A stretch of DNA of 64,000 bases from Acanthornis magna (lineage: Eukaryota; Chordata; Aves; Passeriformes; Acanthizidae). The position numbers and the translations under genes are program-made. The DNA is taken from contig JAWUZG010000357.1 in the NCBI GenBank assembly GCA_036785705.1, positions 372,001 through 436,000 on the forward strand. Reading direction: 5' to 3'. Shown here piece after piece: positions 38,201 through 47,300 of the stretch (position 1 is the stretch's first letter; every line of letters starts with the position of its first letter). Under the pieces are notes generated by a model. It did no database searches. It had not been told where the DNA came from and saw nothing but the letters and a program-made list of their open reading frames with translations.

Positions 38201-41200
38201 CTCGTCAAAGTAGCCACGCTTGTAGGCCACCTCCACGGGCAGGCGGTGGCTGTGCACAGGGTCGATGATGCCACCGGTGGCAACCTGGGCCTCGAGCAGA
38301 CGGATGCCGTGCTCCTTGACAATGAGCCCTTTCTTCATGGCCTGGAACAGGGAGATGGTATCGCCCGAGTAGGGATCCTTGTAGCCCGTGACAGCCTTCT
38401 CGGCCGACAGCAGCTTCTCGTGCAGCTCTGGCCCGACAACGCCGGCCTTCACCGCCTCGTTGACGTACAGTTTACGGTTCTTCACAGGGTCAATCAAGAA
38501 CCCAGTGGCTGCCTGGGCCTCCAGGAGGACCACAGCAGTGCTGGGCCTTAGCAGGTTCCTCTTCATGGCCTCATAGATGTTCAGCTTCTCCTTGGTGGCC
38601 TCCACGTAAACACCAGCAATGCAGTCGCTGCCATGCAGGAACCTTCTCACCGCATCTGTCTCAGAGAGGTCCTTCACCGATTTCTTGCCTTCCTTCAGCT
38701 GCTCGTACTGGGCTTTGCTGATGATGCAGGACTCCAGCAGCTCGCTGGCTGGCACCGGTGCCCGCAGACCACTGAATGTCAGCTTCTCCTGCTTTTTGGT
38801 CTCCGCCTCCTCGATGATGGTGATCACGATCTTGATGATCTTCTCGATTGTCACTTTGCCGGTCTTGTACTGCCGAAGCAGCTCCCGCCTGTGCTCCTCC
38901 GTGAAGTATTCGGAGTGGATCAGCTCCCAGATGGTCATCGTCCGGCCCTTCATGCTGCCCACTGGCACCTCTATGGTCGTTTTGTCGAAACACTCCTTGG
39001 CCTGGCTGTCAGTGTAGACCTCCTCCTGCTGTGACTGGATGGCCTCGTCAGACAGCGGCAGCAGGCACAGGCCAGTCTGCTTGTCACGGTGGCAGCTCTT
39101 CTGCAGCTCGGCATAGGTGAGGTTCTCCTGGGTGTTGGGACAGTAGAAAGCCTTGGCATCGTCTCGGAGCTCAGTCAGAGCTTTGTTTATCTCCGGGTCG
39201 AAGTAGCCGCGTTTGTAGGCGACCTCGAGTGGGAGACGGTGGCTGTTGACGGGGTCGATGATGCCGCCAGTGGCAAGCTGGACGTCCAGCAGCCGCAGCC
39301 CGGTGTCGGTGGGGATGAGGCCCTTCTGGAGTGCTTGGTAGAGGGAAACCGTCTGACCTGTGTAGGGATCCTTGTAGCCAGTCACTGCCTTCTCCGCTGA
39401 CAGCAGCTTCTCGTGGAACTCTGGCCCCACCACCTCAGCCTTCACGGCCTCATCCACAGAGAAGAGCTTGTTCCCCACAGGGTCGATGATGTAGCCAGTG
39501 GCAGCTTGCGCCTCCAGCAGGGACAGGGCAACCTCTGGCTTCAGCAGGTTTCTCTTCAGGGCCTCGTAGAAGGTGAGCTTCTGGCCTGTCGACTCCACCA
39601 GGACGCCGGCGATGGCGTCCGTGCCCTTCAGGTACTGCCGTACGGACTCCATCTCTGCCACATCCTTTACGGACTTCTTGCCCTGGTGCAGCTGGTTGTA
39701 GAGGTCCTTGTTGATGATCTTGCTCTCCAGCAGCTCGGCGGCAGGCACGGGGCCCCGCAAACCCTCGAAGCACATCTGGCTCTTTTTCTCGCTTTCCTCC
39801 ACAACCGTGATGACGATCTTGATGATCTTCTCCACCGTGATCTTGCCAGTCCTGTACTGCTGGATCAGGTCCCGCCTTTGGTCCTCGGTGAAGTATTCAG
39901 AGTTGATGAGCTCCCAGATGGTCATTGTCTTCCCTTGGAACTTGCCAAACGGTGCCGTCACTGTGGCCTTCTTGAAGACATCCTTGGCTTCCTTGTCAGT
40001 GTAGACCAGCTCTCTACCTTTGGCTGCTTGGTCAGTGAGTGGCAGGAGGCACAGCCCGGTGTCCGGGTCAGTCACGCACCGCTCCATGAGCTGCAGGTAG
40101 GTGAGGTTCTCCTGAGTGTTGGGGTCAAAGAAGCCCTTGGTGTCGTCAGTGGGGTCAGACAGGACCTGATTCATCTCCTCATCAAAGTAGCCGCGCTTGT
40201 AGGCGGCTTCCACAGGCAGGCGGTGGCTGTTGACAGGATCGATGATGCCGCCGGTGGCGATCTGGGCCTCGAGCAGGCGGATGCCGTGATCCCTGACAAT
40301 GAGATCCTTCTGCATGGCTTGGAACAGGGAGATCTTGTCACCTGTGTATGGATCCTTGTAGCCGGTGACAGCCCGCTCGGCCGACAGCATCTTGTTGTGC
40401 AGCTCCGGCCCGATCACTCCCTCTCGCACCGCCTCGTTCACCGAGAGCCTTACATTCCGCACGGGGTCAATGATGAAGCCAGAGGCAGCCTGTGCCTCCA
40501 GGAGCACCAGCGCTGTGCCTGGGCTGAGCAGCTTCTTCTTCATGGCTTCGTAGATGCTCATCTTCTGGTTGGAGGGTTTGATCAGCAATCCAGCAATGCT
40601 GCTCTTGCCCTGCAGGTATTTCTTGACGTCCTCCCTCTGAGAGAGCTCGCCCACGCTCACGACACCCTTTGCCAACTTGTCTAAGCTCTCCCTGCTCAGA
40701 ATGCCGGCATCAGCCAGCTTCTCTGCTGACACCTTCTGCCGGATGCCGTCAAAGGCGAACTCCGGCTCCCCGTTCTGGGCTAAGCCGTCCATTGCATCCC
40801 GGCCATTGGGCACAGCCTTGATGTCCAGCAGCTGCGTTGTCGTAACCAAGGCCTCCCCAGGCAGGTCGTCCGTCTGGATCATGATCTCTCGTCTCTGGGC
40901 CAGGGCGGCTTTGTACTCCTCCTGCATCTTCTCGAGCCTCTCTCTCAGCTTCTTGTTCTCTTCTTCCAGAAGTTTCTCCTGCTGCTGTCGCTGCTTCTCC
41001 AGCTGCTGTAGCTCCTCTTGCTTGTGCCGGACATTTTCCTCAGCTTCTTTCTGATGCTTCTTGGCTTCATCTAACATAGCTTTCAGCTGCTGCTTCTCCT
41101 GCTCCATCTCCTGCTGCTGCCGCTCCTGCTCTGCCTTCAGGTTCTGGGCTTTGTTCACCTCATCCTTAAAGAGCTTCTCCAGCTTTGATTTCTCCTCCTC

Positions 41201-41302
41201 AATGAACTTCTCCTTCTGCAGCAGGGCATCCTTCTCCGTCAGGAAGCTCTGCTGGAGGAGCTGTGTCTCCTGACGGAGCTGAGCCTGCTGGGCCACCTGC
41301 AT
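34970..41302 (-). CDS. PLEC: Plectin last exon: six plakin-repeat modules and C-terminal tail
   Basis: The final coding exon starts after a CACCCCAG acceptor with [18 protein letters not shown], the end of the coiled coil, and runs 2,110 residues to the stop. Six plakin-repeat modules follow. Their N-terminal strands are near 40,740 ([15 protein letters not shown]), 39,770 ([15 protein letters not shown]), 38,780 ([15 protein letters not shown]), 37,770 ([15 protein letters not shown]) and 37,050 ([15 protein letters not shown]), with the C-type module after 36,060. Repeats such as [17 protein letters not shown] and [14 protein letters not shown] mark each module. The linker before the last module, near 36,200-36,330, carries [17 protein letters not shown]. 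In plectin this basic linker and module 5 bind vimentin and keratin filaments. The exon has no introns, as in other vertebrates. Confidence 0.97.
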   Translation of the reverse strand: MQVAQQAQLRQETQLLQQSFLTEKDALLQKEKFIEEEKSKLEKLFKDEVNKAQNLKAEQERQQQEMEQEKQQLKAMLDEAKKHQKEAEENVRHKQEELQQLEKQRQQQEKLLEEENKKLRERLEKMQEEYKAALAQRREIMIQTDDLPGEALVTTTQLLDIKAVPNGRDAMDGLAQNGEPEFAFDGIRQKVSAEKLADAGILSRESLDKLAKGVVSVGELSQREDVKKYLQGKSSIAGLLIKPSNQKMSIYEAMKKKLLSPGTALVLLEAQAASGFIIDPVRNVRLSVNEAVREGVIGPELHNKMLSAERAVTGYKDPYTGDKISLFQAMQKDLIVRDHGIRLLEAQIATGGIIDPVNSHRLPVEAAYKRGYFDEEMNQVLSDPTDDTKGFFDPNTQENLTYLQLMERCVTDPDTGLCLLPLTDQAAKGRELVYTDKEAKDVFKKATVTAPFGKFQGKTMTIWELINSEYFTEDQRRDLIQQYRTGKITVEKIIKIVITVVEESEKKSQMCFEGLRGPVPAAELLESKIINKDLYNQLHQGKKSVKDVAEMESVRQYLKGTDAIAGVLVESTGQKLTFYEALKRNLLKPEVALSLLEAQAATGYIIDPVGNKLFSVDEAVKAEVVGPEFHEKLLSAEKAVTGYKDPYTGQTVSLYQALQKGLIPTDTGLRLLDVQLATGGIIDPVNSHRLPLEVAYKRGYFDPEINKALTELRDDAKAFYCPNTQENLTYAELQKSCHRDKQTGLCLLPLSDEAIQSQQEEVYTDSQAKECFDKTTIEVPVGSMKGRTMTIWELIHSEYFTEEHRRELLRQYKTGKVTIEKIIKIVITIIEEAETKKQEKLTFSGLRAPVPASELLESCIISKAQYEQLKEGKKSVKDLSETDAVRRFLHGSDCIAGVYVEATKEKLNIYEAMKRNLLRPSTAVVLLEAQAATGFLIDPVKNRKLYVNEAVKAGVVGPELHEKLLSAEKAVTGYKDPYSGDTISLFQAMKKGLIVKEHGIRLLEAQVATGGIIDPVHSHRLPVEVAYKRGYFDEEMNRTLSDPSDDTKGFFDPNTQENLTYVQLKERCIEDPETGLYLLPLREPEKPKVVETTQMYTEAETRKVFEETQVDIPVGSRAGSSMTLWEIMHSDLLPEEQRKQLMEEFQSGRVSKERMIIIIIEIIEKTEIIRQQNLTSYDYVRRRITAEDLYEAKIISQEIYNLLKQGSKTFQELLDVETVWKYLYGSGCVAGIYIPSSKQTLSVYQALKKGLINSEVARSLLEAQAATGFMIDPTKNEMLTVDEAVRKGVVGPEIHDRLLSAERAVTGYRDPYSEQKISLFQAMKKDLIPSEEALKLLDAQIATGGIIDPHLGFHLPLEVAYQRGFINKETYDMLSEPSEVRSYVDPSTDEKLSYTQLLKRCRKDENSRLLLLPLCDTRKLTFRGLRKQITVEELVLSQVMDEATAKRLQEGLTSVEEVSKNLKKFLEGTSCIAGVFVDSTKERLSVYQAMKKGIIRPGTAFELLEAQAATGYVIDPIKGLKLTVEEAVRMGIVGPEFKDKLLSAERAVTGYRDPYTGKLISLFQAMKKGLILKDHGIRLLEAQIATGGIIDPEESHRLPVEVAYKRGLFDEEMNEILLDPSDDTKGFFDPNTEENLTYLQLMERCITDPETGLCLLPLKEKKRERKTSSKSSVRKRRVVIVDPETGKEMSVYEAYRKGLIDHQTYLELSEQECEWEEITTSSSDGVVKSMIIDRRSGRQYDIDDAIGKGLIDQSALDQYRSGTLSITEFADMLSGNMGGFRSRSSSVGSSSSYTISPALTRTQISMWTDPTEETGPVAGILDTDTLEKVSITEAMRRNLVDNITGQRLLEAQACTGGIIDPNTGDKCTVADAVNKGLVDKIMVDRINLAQKAFYGFEDPRTKTKMSAAQALKKGWLYYEAGQRFLEVQYLTGGLIEPDAPGRVSLDEALQKGTIDARTAQKLRDVNTYSKYLTCPKTKLKISYKDAMDRSMIEDGTGLRLLEASSQSSKGYYSPYNVSSAGSTSGSRSGSRTGSRSGSRRGSFDATGSGFSMTFSSSSYSSSSFGRRYAGGTQGSVEVATLALALSASRSCGWEASGECPGVRGPLLHVA

Positions 41303-44300
41303 CTGGGGTGGGAGAGAGGACAGTGTGGTCAGACACCCAGGAGGGCAGTGGGGGACCGGGGGTGGGCTGAGGCAGGGGGACGGGTGGCAGGGGTGGCACG
41401 GAGGCACAGAGTCACCCACACACTCCCTACACCAGGCGAGAGTTAAGGAGCAGAGCCGGGGTTAGGGAGCCACACACAACACAGGGCAGGATGAGCAGGG
41501 GGATGACACAAGGGAAGCCCCGGCATTGAGGCTGGGAGCTTGGGCACAGAGAGGAACACGGCAGGACGCGCCACAGGGCGGAAGAGTTGGCCCAGGTGGT
41601 GGGGATCCTCCCTCCACGGCAGGAGGACAGGGGTTTGGGGTCCCGCTCCGACGCTGCCTGAGGGGTTTGCTTCACTGCCCTCTGCTCTACGCACATCCCT
41701 GACCTGCATGGGGGTCCTGCCCCACCATCCCCAGTGACGGTCCTTGGGGACCTGGCCAGGGATGGTGTGGGCTGGCTGGGGAGAGGGACAGCCTCCCTGT
41801 GTACCACCACCACCAAGGGGAACCCACAACCCAGTACCTCCTCTGCCTTCTGCTGCAGCAGCGCCGCCTCCTGCTTCAGCTTCTCCTTCTCCTTCTCCAG
41901 GTCGGCGATGGCCTTCCGCAGTTTTTCGGCGTCCTCGTCGCTCTGGTGCCGCTGAATCTCCAGGGTGTGCACCATCGTCATCTTCTCCCGTGTGGCCAGC
42001 TCGGTCTCGTGCAGCCTCTCACTGATCTCCTCAGCCTGCTTCTTGAACCGCTTGGCTTCTTCCTCAGCCTTGGCCTGGGCCATGCTCATCTCGGCCACTT
42101 GCAGCTTGAGGCGCTCAGCCTCAGCTGTGATGTCCAGCTGCCGCCGGCGCTCGGCCTCCAGCGTCTTCTGGAAGCCCTCGGTCTCCTCAGCCAGGCGCTG
42201 CTGCATCTGCTCCTTGTCCTCCTGCAGCTTCTTGGCGTGTTCCTGTGCCAGATCCTTCTGCTTCTGCAGCATCTCAGCCTCGGCCCGAAGCCGCGTGGCC
42301 TCCTGCACCGCCTGCATCTTCTCCTTCAGCATCTTCTCTGCCAGCGCGCGCTGCTGTGCCAGGTCGTCCTCGGCCAGCTGCCGCATGCGGGCGGCCTCCT
42401 GTGCCTCCACGCTCAGCCGGGCCACCTCCTCTGCCACCTGCTTCATCTTCTCTGCCTCCTCTGCCAGGAACTTCTGCGTGTTGTCCTTGTCCTTGAGGAT
42501 CAGCGCCTTGTTCTCCTCCTCGATGCGGCTCTTCAGCTTGGCCAGCTCCTCCATCTGCACCCGGACCTTGAACAGCTCCTCCTCCACCTGGGCCTTCTGC
42601 CGGACAGCGTCTGTCACCTCCTCCTTCAGCCGCTGCAGCTCCTCATCCAGGATGCCCTTCTGGTGGTCTGTCTCATCCAGCTGCAACTTCACCTTGGTCA
42701 GCTCCTGCTCCACCTGAGCCTTCTGTCGCAGCGTCTGCTCGGCAAACTTCTTGTGCTTCTCCATCTCAGCATCGGCCAGCTGCTTCTGCCTCAGGGCTGC
42801 CTGTTCTGCCTGCGCCCGCTTCGCTGCCTCCAGCTCAGCCTCCTTCCGCAGCTTCTCCGCGTCCGCCTGTGCCTGAGCCTTGGCCTGCGCCTCCTCCTCT
42901 GCCTGCTGCTTCAACCTCTCGGCCTCCTCCACGCGCTGCCGGGACAGGCTGGCGTCCTGCTCGGCCTTGCCGCGGGCAAACTCGGCCTCCTCAGCCGCCC
43001 GCCGAGCTCGCTCGGCCTCCTCGCGCAGCCGGTCCAGGAGGCTCTGCTCCTGCTGGCGCGTCTGCAGCAGCTCCTGCTCCTTCTGCTGCACGGCAGCCAG
43101 GTGCGCCTTCTCCTCCGCCGCGATCCGCTTCTGCGCCGCCTCCCGCGCCAGCTGGATCTGCCGCTCCGATTCCTTCTCCGCCAGCTCCTTCTGCCGCCGC
43201 GCCTCCTCCACCATGGCCCGCAGCCGCTCCACCTCCTCCAGGGCCAGCCGCCGCTGCCGCCCAGCCTCCTCCTCAGCAGCCAGGATGGCTTGCACCTTCT
43301 CCTCGGCCTCGCGCCGCCGGCCCTCCTCCTCCAGCGCCAGCGCCCGCTGCCGCTCAGCCTCCCGCTCTGCCTGCTCCCGGCTGCGCTGCACCTCCTCTGC
43401 CTCCCCACGGATGCGGTTCAGCTCCCGCTCCAGCTCGCTCTTGCCGGCCGAGGCCCTCTCGAAGCTGGCCTTGAGGGCACGGATCTCCTCCTCCACCTGT
43501 CGCCGCTGCCGCAGCGTATCCTCCACGAGCCCCTTCTGCCGCTCCAGCTCGCTCTCTGAGGAGCGCTTCAGCAGGGCGATCTTCTCCTCGATGTCCTGCT
43601 TGTGCTGGGCCGCCTGCTCCTCCAGTAGCTTGCGCTGGTAGGCCTCGTCCTCCGCCAGCCGCCGCAGCCGCTCGTTCTCCGCCTCCTTCTCCTTGAGCGT
43701 GATCTCCGCCTCCGCCTTCAGTCGCGAGGCCTCGTTGATGGCCGCCAGCTTCTCCTTCAGGATGCGCTCGGCCTCGGCCCGCTGCCGGCTGGCCTCGTCC
43801 TCTGCCAGCTGCCGCTGCCGCTTGGCCTCCTCGGAGAGGGCGCGCAGGCGGGCGGCCTCCTCGGCCAGCTCCCGCAGCTTGTTGGCCTCTGCCTCCAGCC
43901 GCTGCTTGGACTTCTCGCTGCTGGAGCGTGACTCCTCCTCCGTCTTGGCCTTGCTCTCCAGCAGGACCTCCATCTCTGCCCGCAGCTTGGCCAGCTCTTC
44001 TTCCAGCTCTTTCCTCCTCTGGATGGCCTCGTTTACCTCCCCCTTCAGCCGTGACAGCTCTTCCTCCAGGAGCAGGCGCTGCTGCTCCCCATTCTCCATC
44101 TCCGCCTTCAGCCGGATCAGCTCCTGCTCCGCCGCCAGCTTCTGCTGGGCTGTGCCCTCTGCCAGCTCCCGCTGCTTTTCCAGCTCTTCCTCCGCCAGCT
44201 CCTTCTGCCGCAGGGCTGCCTCCTCGGCCTTGGCGCGCTTGCGGGCCTCGCGCTCTGCATCCTCCTTCTGCTTCTCGGCCTCCTCCTGCGCCAGTGACTT

Positions 44301-47300
44301 CTTGTGGGCCACCTCTTCGGCCTGCAGCCGCAGGCGCAGCGCCTCGTTGGCCTTCTGCCGCCAGCGCTCCAACTCCTTTTCAGCCTCCTCCCGCGAGTGC
44401 TCGGCCTCCAGCTGCTGCTTCTTCAGCCGCTCAGCCTCCTCCTGCAGCTGGGCCACCACGTCGTGCTCCTGCTGCAGCGATAGCTCCAGCTGCGCTGTCT
44501 TCTCGGCGAAAGAGAGCCGCTTGCTTTGCAGCTCGGCCTCGGCGCTGCGCTGGGCCACCTCCTGGGCCACCTGGATCTGCCGCTCCTTCTCGGCCTCTGC
44601 CTGTCGCATGCGCCGCTCAGCCTCCTCCGCCTGCAGCCGCAGCTGCTCCAGGTCCGCCACGGCCTTCTGCTTCTCCCGCGCCGCTTCGCGCTCAGCCTGC
44701 ACCTTGCGCTTCAGCTCCTCCTCCGCCTCCCGCTTCTTCTGGCTCTCCTCCTTCACCTGCCGGCGCAGGCGCTCAGCCTCCTCCTGTGCCTGCCGCTTCT
44801 GCCTCTCGGCCTCCTCGGCACGTGCCCGCAGCTCCTGCAGCTCCGTCTCTGCGCCCTCCCGCTGCTTCTCGGTGCTCTCCAGCTGCAGGCGGATGAGTCG
44901 GATCTCCTCCTCCACCTTCTTGCGGTTGTACTCAGCCTCCTCGATCAGCTTCACCTTGGACTTGATCTGGTGGTCCGAGTTCTGCCGCAGCTGCATCAGC
45001 TCCTGCTGGATGTTCTGCTTCTGCTGCTCGGCGTCCACGGCCACCACCTCCCGCCGGGTGACCTCCTCCTGCATGCGGAGCTGCAGCTCCCGCGCCTCCG
45101 CCTCTGCCTGTGCCTTGGCTTTGGCGTGGGCCTCGGCCAGCTGCCGCTGCTTCTCCAGCTGCGCCTCCACCTCCGCCAGCCGCTTCCTCTCCTCCTCTTT
45201 CAGCTTCTCGGCGGCTTTCTGGAGGGGAAAGAGGGTGCAGGGGACAAAGAGGGGAGAGAGAGACAAATCACAAGGGATGCGATCGCGCCGTGGCATCGAT
45301 GCTGGCCCAGCCACGCACTGCCGAGACAGCGGAGGGGTGGCGGATGCGCGTGGAATGGCTTCGGCCCCTGGGCCACCGCGTGAGCCAGTGGCAGTGACAC
45401 CAGCTTCCAGAAGACGTATGGCAAGACAGGGGACACACGACAGCACAGTCAGACAGGCAACAGGAGCCAGACAGCAGTGCAGGAAGCCACGTTCCAGAGA
45501 GAAGGGACAGAGAGCGAGCGGAGCCCAAGGGATGAAGACGATGCGAGCAGCGTGCACATCACCACCGTGGCTCCCCGTGTGAGGGGGCTGGCACAGAGAC
45601 CCCCTGCCGTGGGGAAAGGAGAGAGACGGCCGGAGCACCAGGAGCAGAATAGAGAGGAGCGGTGTGAGGGCGGTGCCAGCAGAGCCTTCCCTGCCAGGAA
45701 AGCCTCAACAGGAGAGAGCAGTTCAGCTGGTTCAAACCCCTCCCAGACCTCTCCAGGCAACTGGGAGCAGGGTCTACCAAAGAGCCGACACGGCTGGCGC
45801 CTGGCTCGGGGCCGTGCCACAGCGCGCGCATCGCATGCACCGTGAGCGAGGCAGCCGCACGCTCCACAGAGCCCGGGCACAGGCAGCGCATGCAGGGGAG
45901 CCAGACCCCACGCTGGACCCCTGGTCCCGGAGCAGCACGGAGGTAGAGGAGGGCAAGGAGAAGAGGGTGAGCTGTGGGGGAGGCGAAGGGTGCCGCGGGG
46001 AGAGGGCATGCGCAGAGTGAGTACCTGGTGCAGGGCTGCCAGAGTCATCCTGGTTTTTTACCCTCCATTAGATCCCCACCAACACAATAATTCCCCAAGA
46101 AAAAGCACTGGCAAAGCAGCTCCAAGGGCAGAAACCAAGAGTTAGAGAGGTTACCCCGCGCCAGACCCCACGGGCCAGCGCCCAGCACAGCAGCATGCGC
46201 AGGCAGGTGCTGACTGCACTATGTGTATCTGGGAAGTGCCTCCTACCACCAGTCACACCAGAGCCCCCAGTGCCCAGAGCCGGCTCGGCTCAGAGACCCA
46301 CTGCACACAGAGCCAGCAGCCTTGCTCCCAGGAGCCCAGCAGGGAGCAGGAGGTAGAGGCTGTGGGCCAGTATTAGTGACAGGGCTGGAGTCACGCCATG
46401 GGCCAGTGTTAGTGATGGGCCTGGAGCCACGGCCATGGGTCACCATTAATGATGGGGCTGTGGCTGGAGTCACAGCCATGGGGCAGTGTTAGCGATGGGG
46501 CTGGAGTCACAGCCGTGGGGCAGTGTTAGTGATGGGCCTGGAGACACGGCCATGGGCTGGCGTTAGTGGTGGGGCCGGAGTCACAGCCATGGGGCAGTGT
46601 TAGTGATGGGGCCAGAGTCACAGCCATGGGCTGGCGATAGTGGTGGGGCTGGAGTCACAGCCTTGAGCCACCGTCACGGCCACGGAGTCACGGCCATGGG
46701 CTGCCGTTAGTGATGGGCCTGGCACCATGGCCATGGGCTGGCATTAGTGGTGGGGCCGCAGTCACAGCCATGGGGCAGTGTTAGTGATGGGCCTGGAGCC
46801 ACAGCCACAGGTCACCGTTAGTGATGGGCCTGGCACCATGGCCATGGGCTGGCATTAGTGGTGGGGCCGGAGACCCCATGAAATGCGTTCCTTTTGGTTA
46901 TACAGCCGGCTGTGCCACCCTGCACCACTCCGTACCTCCTCCTCCTCCAGCCGCCGCAGCGTCTCCGTGATGAACTTGATGTACTGGGTGGTGAGCGTGG
47001 TCAGCTCGCTGTACTGCGTCCGCAGGTCCACATACTGTGGAGACAGTGGGTCAGTAGGAGAGGCGGGAGCATGCCCGTGGCCCACCGGTACCCCAGCAAT
47101 GATGGGGCTGGATGGAGGCAAGACCACGCACCACATCCCCAAGCCCACCCTGTCCGTGAGCAGCCATGCCCCAGGAGCCACAGGACATGCCAGGCCAGTG
47201 GCAGTGAGACACCCCCCTCACCTCCTGGATGATGCTGTCAGATGCCGACTGCACTTTGGGCTTCTTGGCTGGTGATGCCATCGGCTCCACCTGTGCCTTG

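Noticed and set aside
36197..40684. Plus-strand open frames opposite the plakin-repeat exon
   Set aside because: Antisense shadows of the 6.3-kb coding exon. No codon-use or homology support.
34970..41302. Epiplakin as identity of the plakin-repeat exon
   Set aside because: Epiplakin lacks rod, plakin and actin-binding domains and has more repeat modules. Here six modules follow a rod exon and end in the plectin GSR tail.
41799..45582. Plus-strand open frames of 586 and 629 codons opposite the plectin rod
   Set aside because: Antisense shadows of the Glu/Arg/Ala/Leu-rich coiled coil, with Leu/Ser/Cys-rich low-complexity translations.
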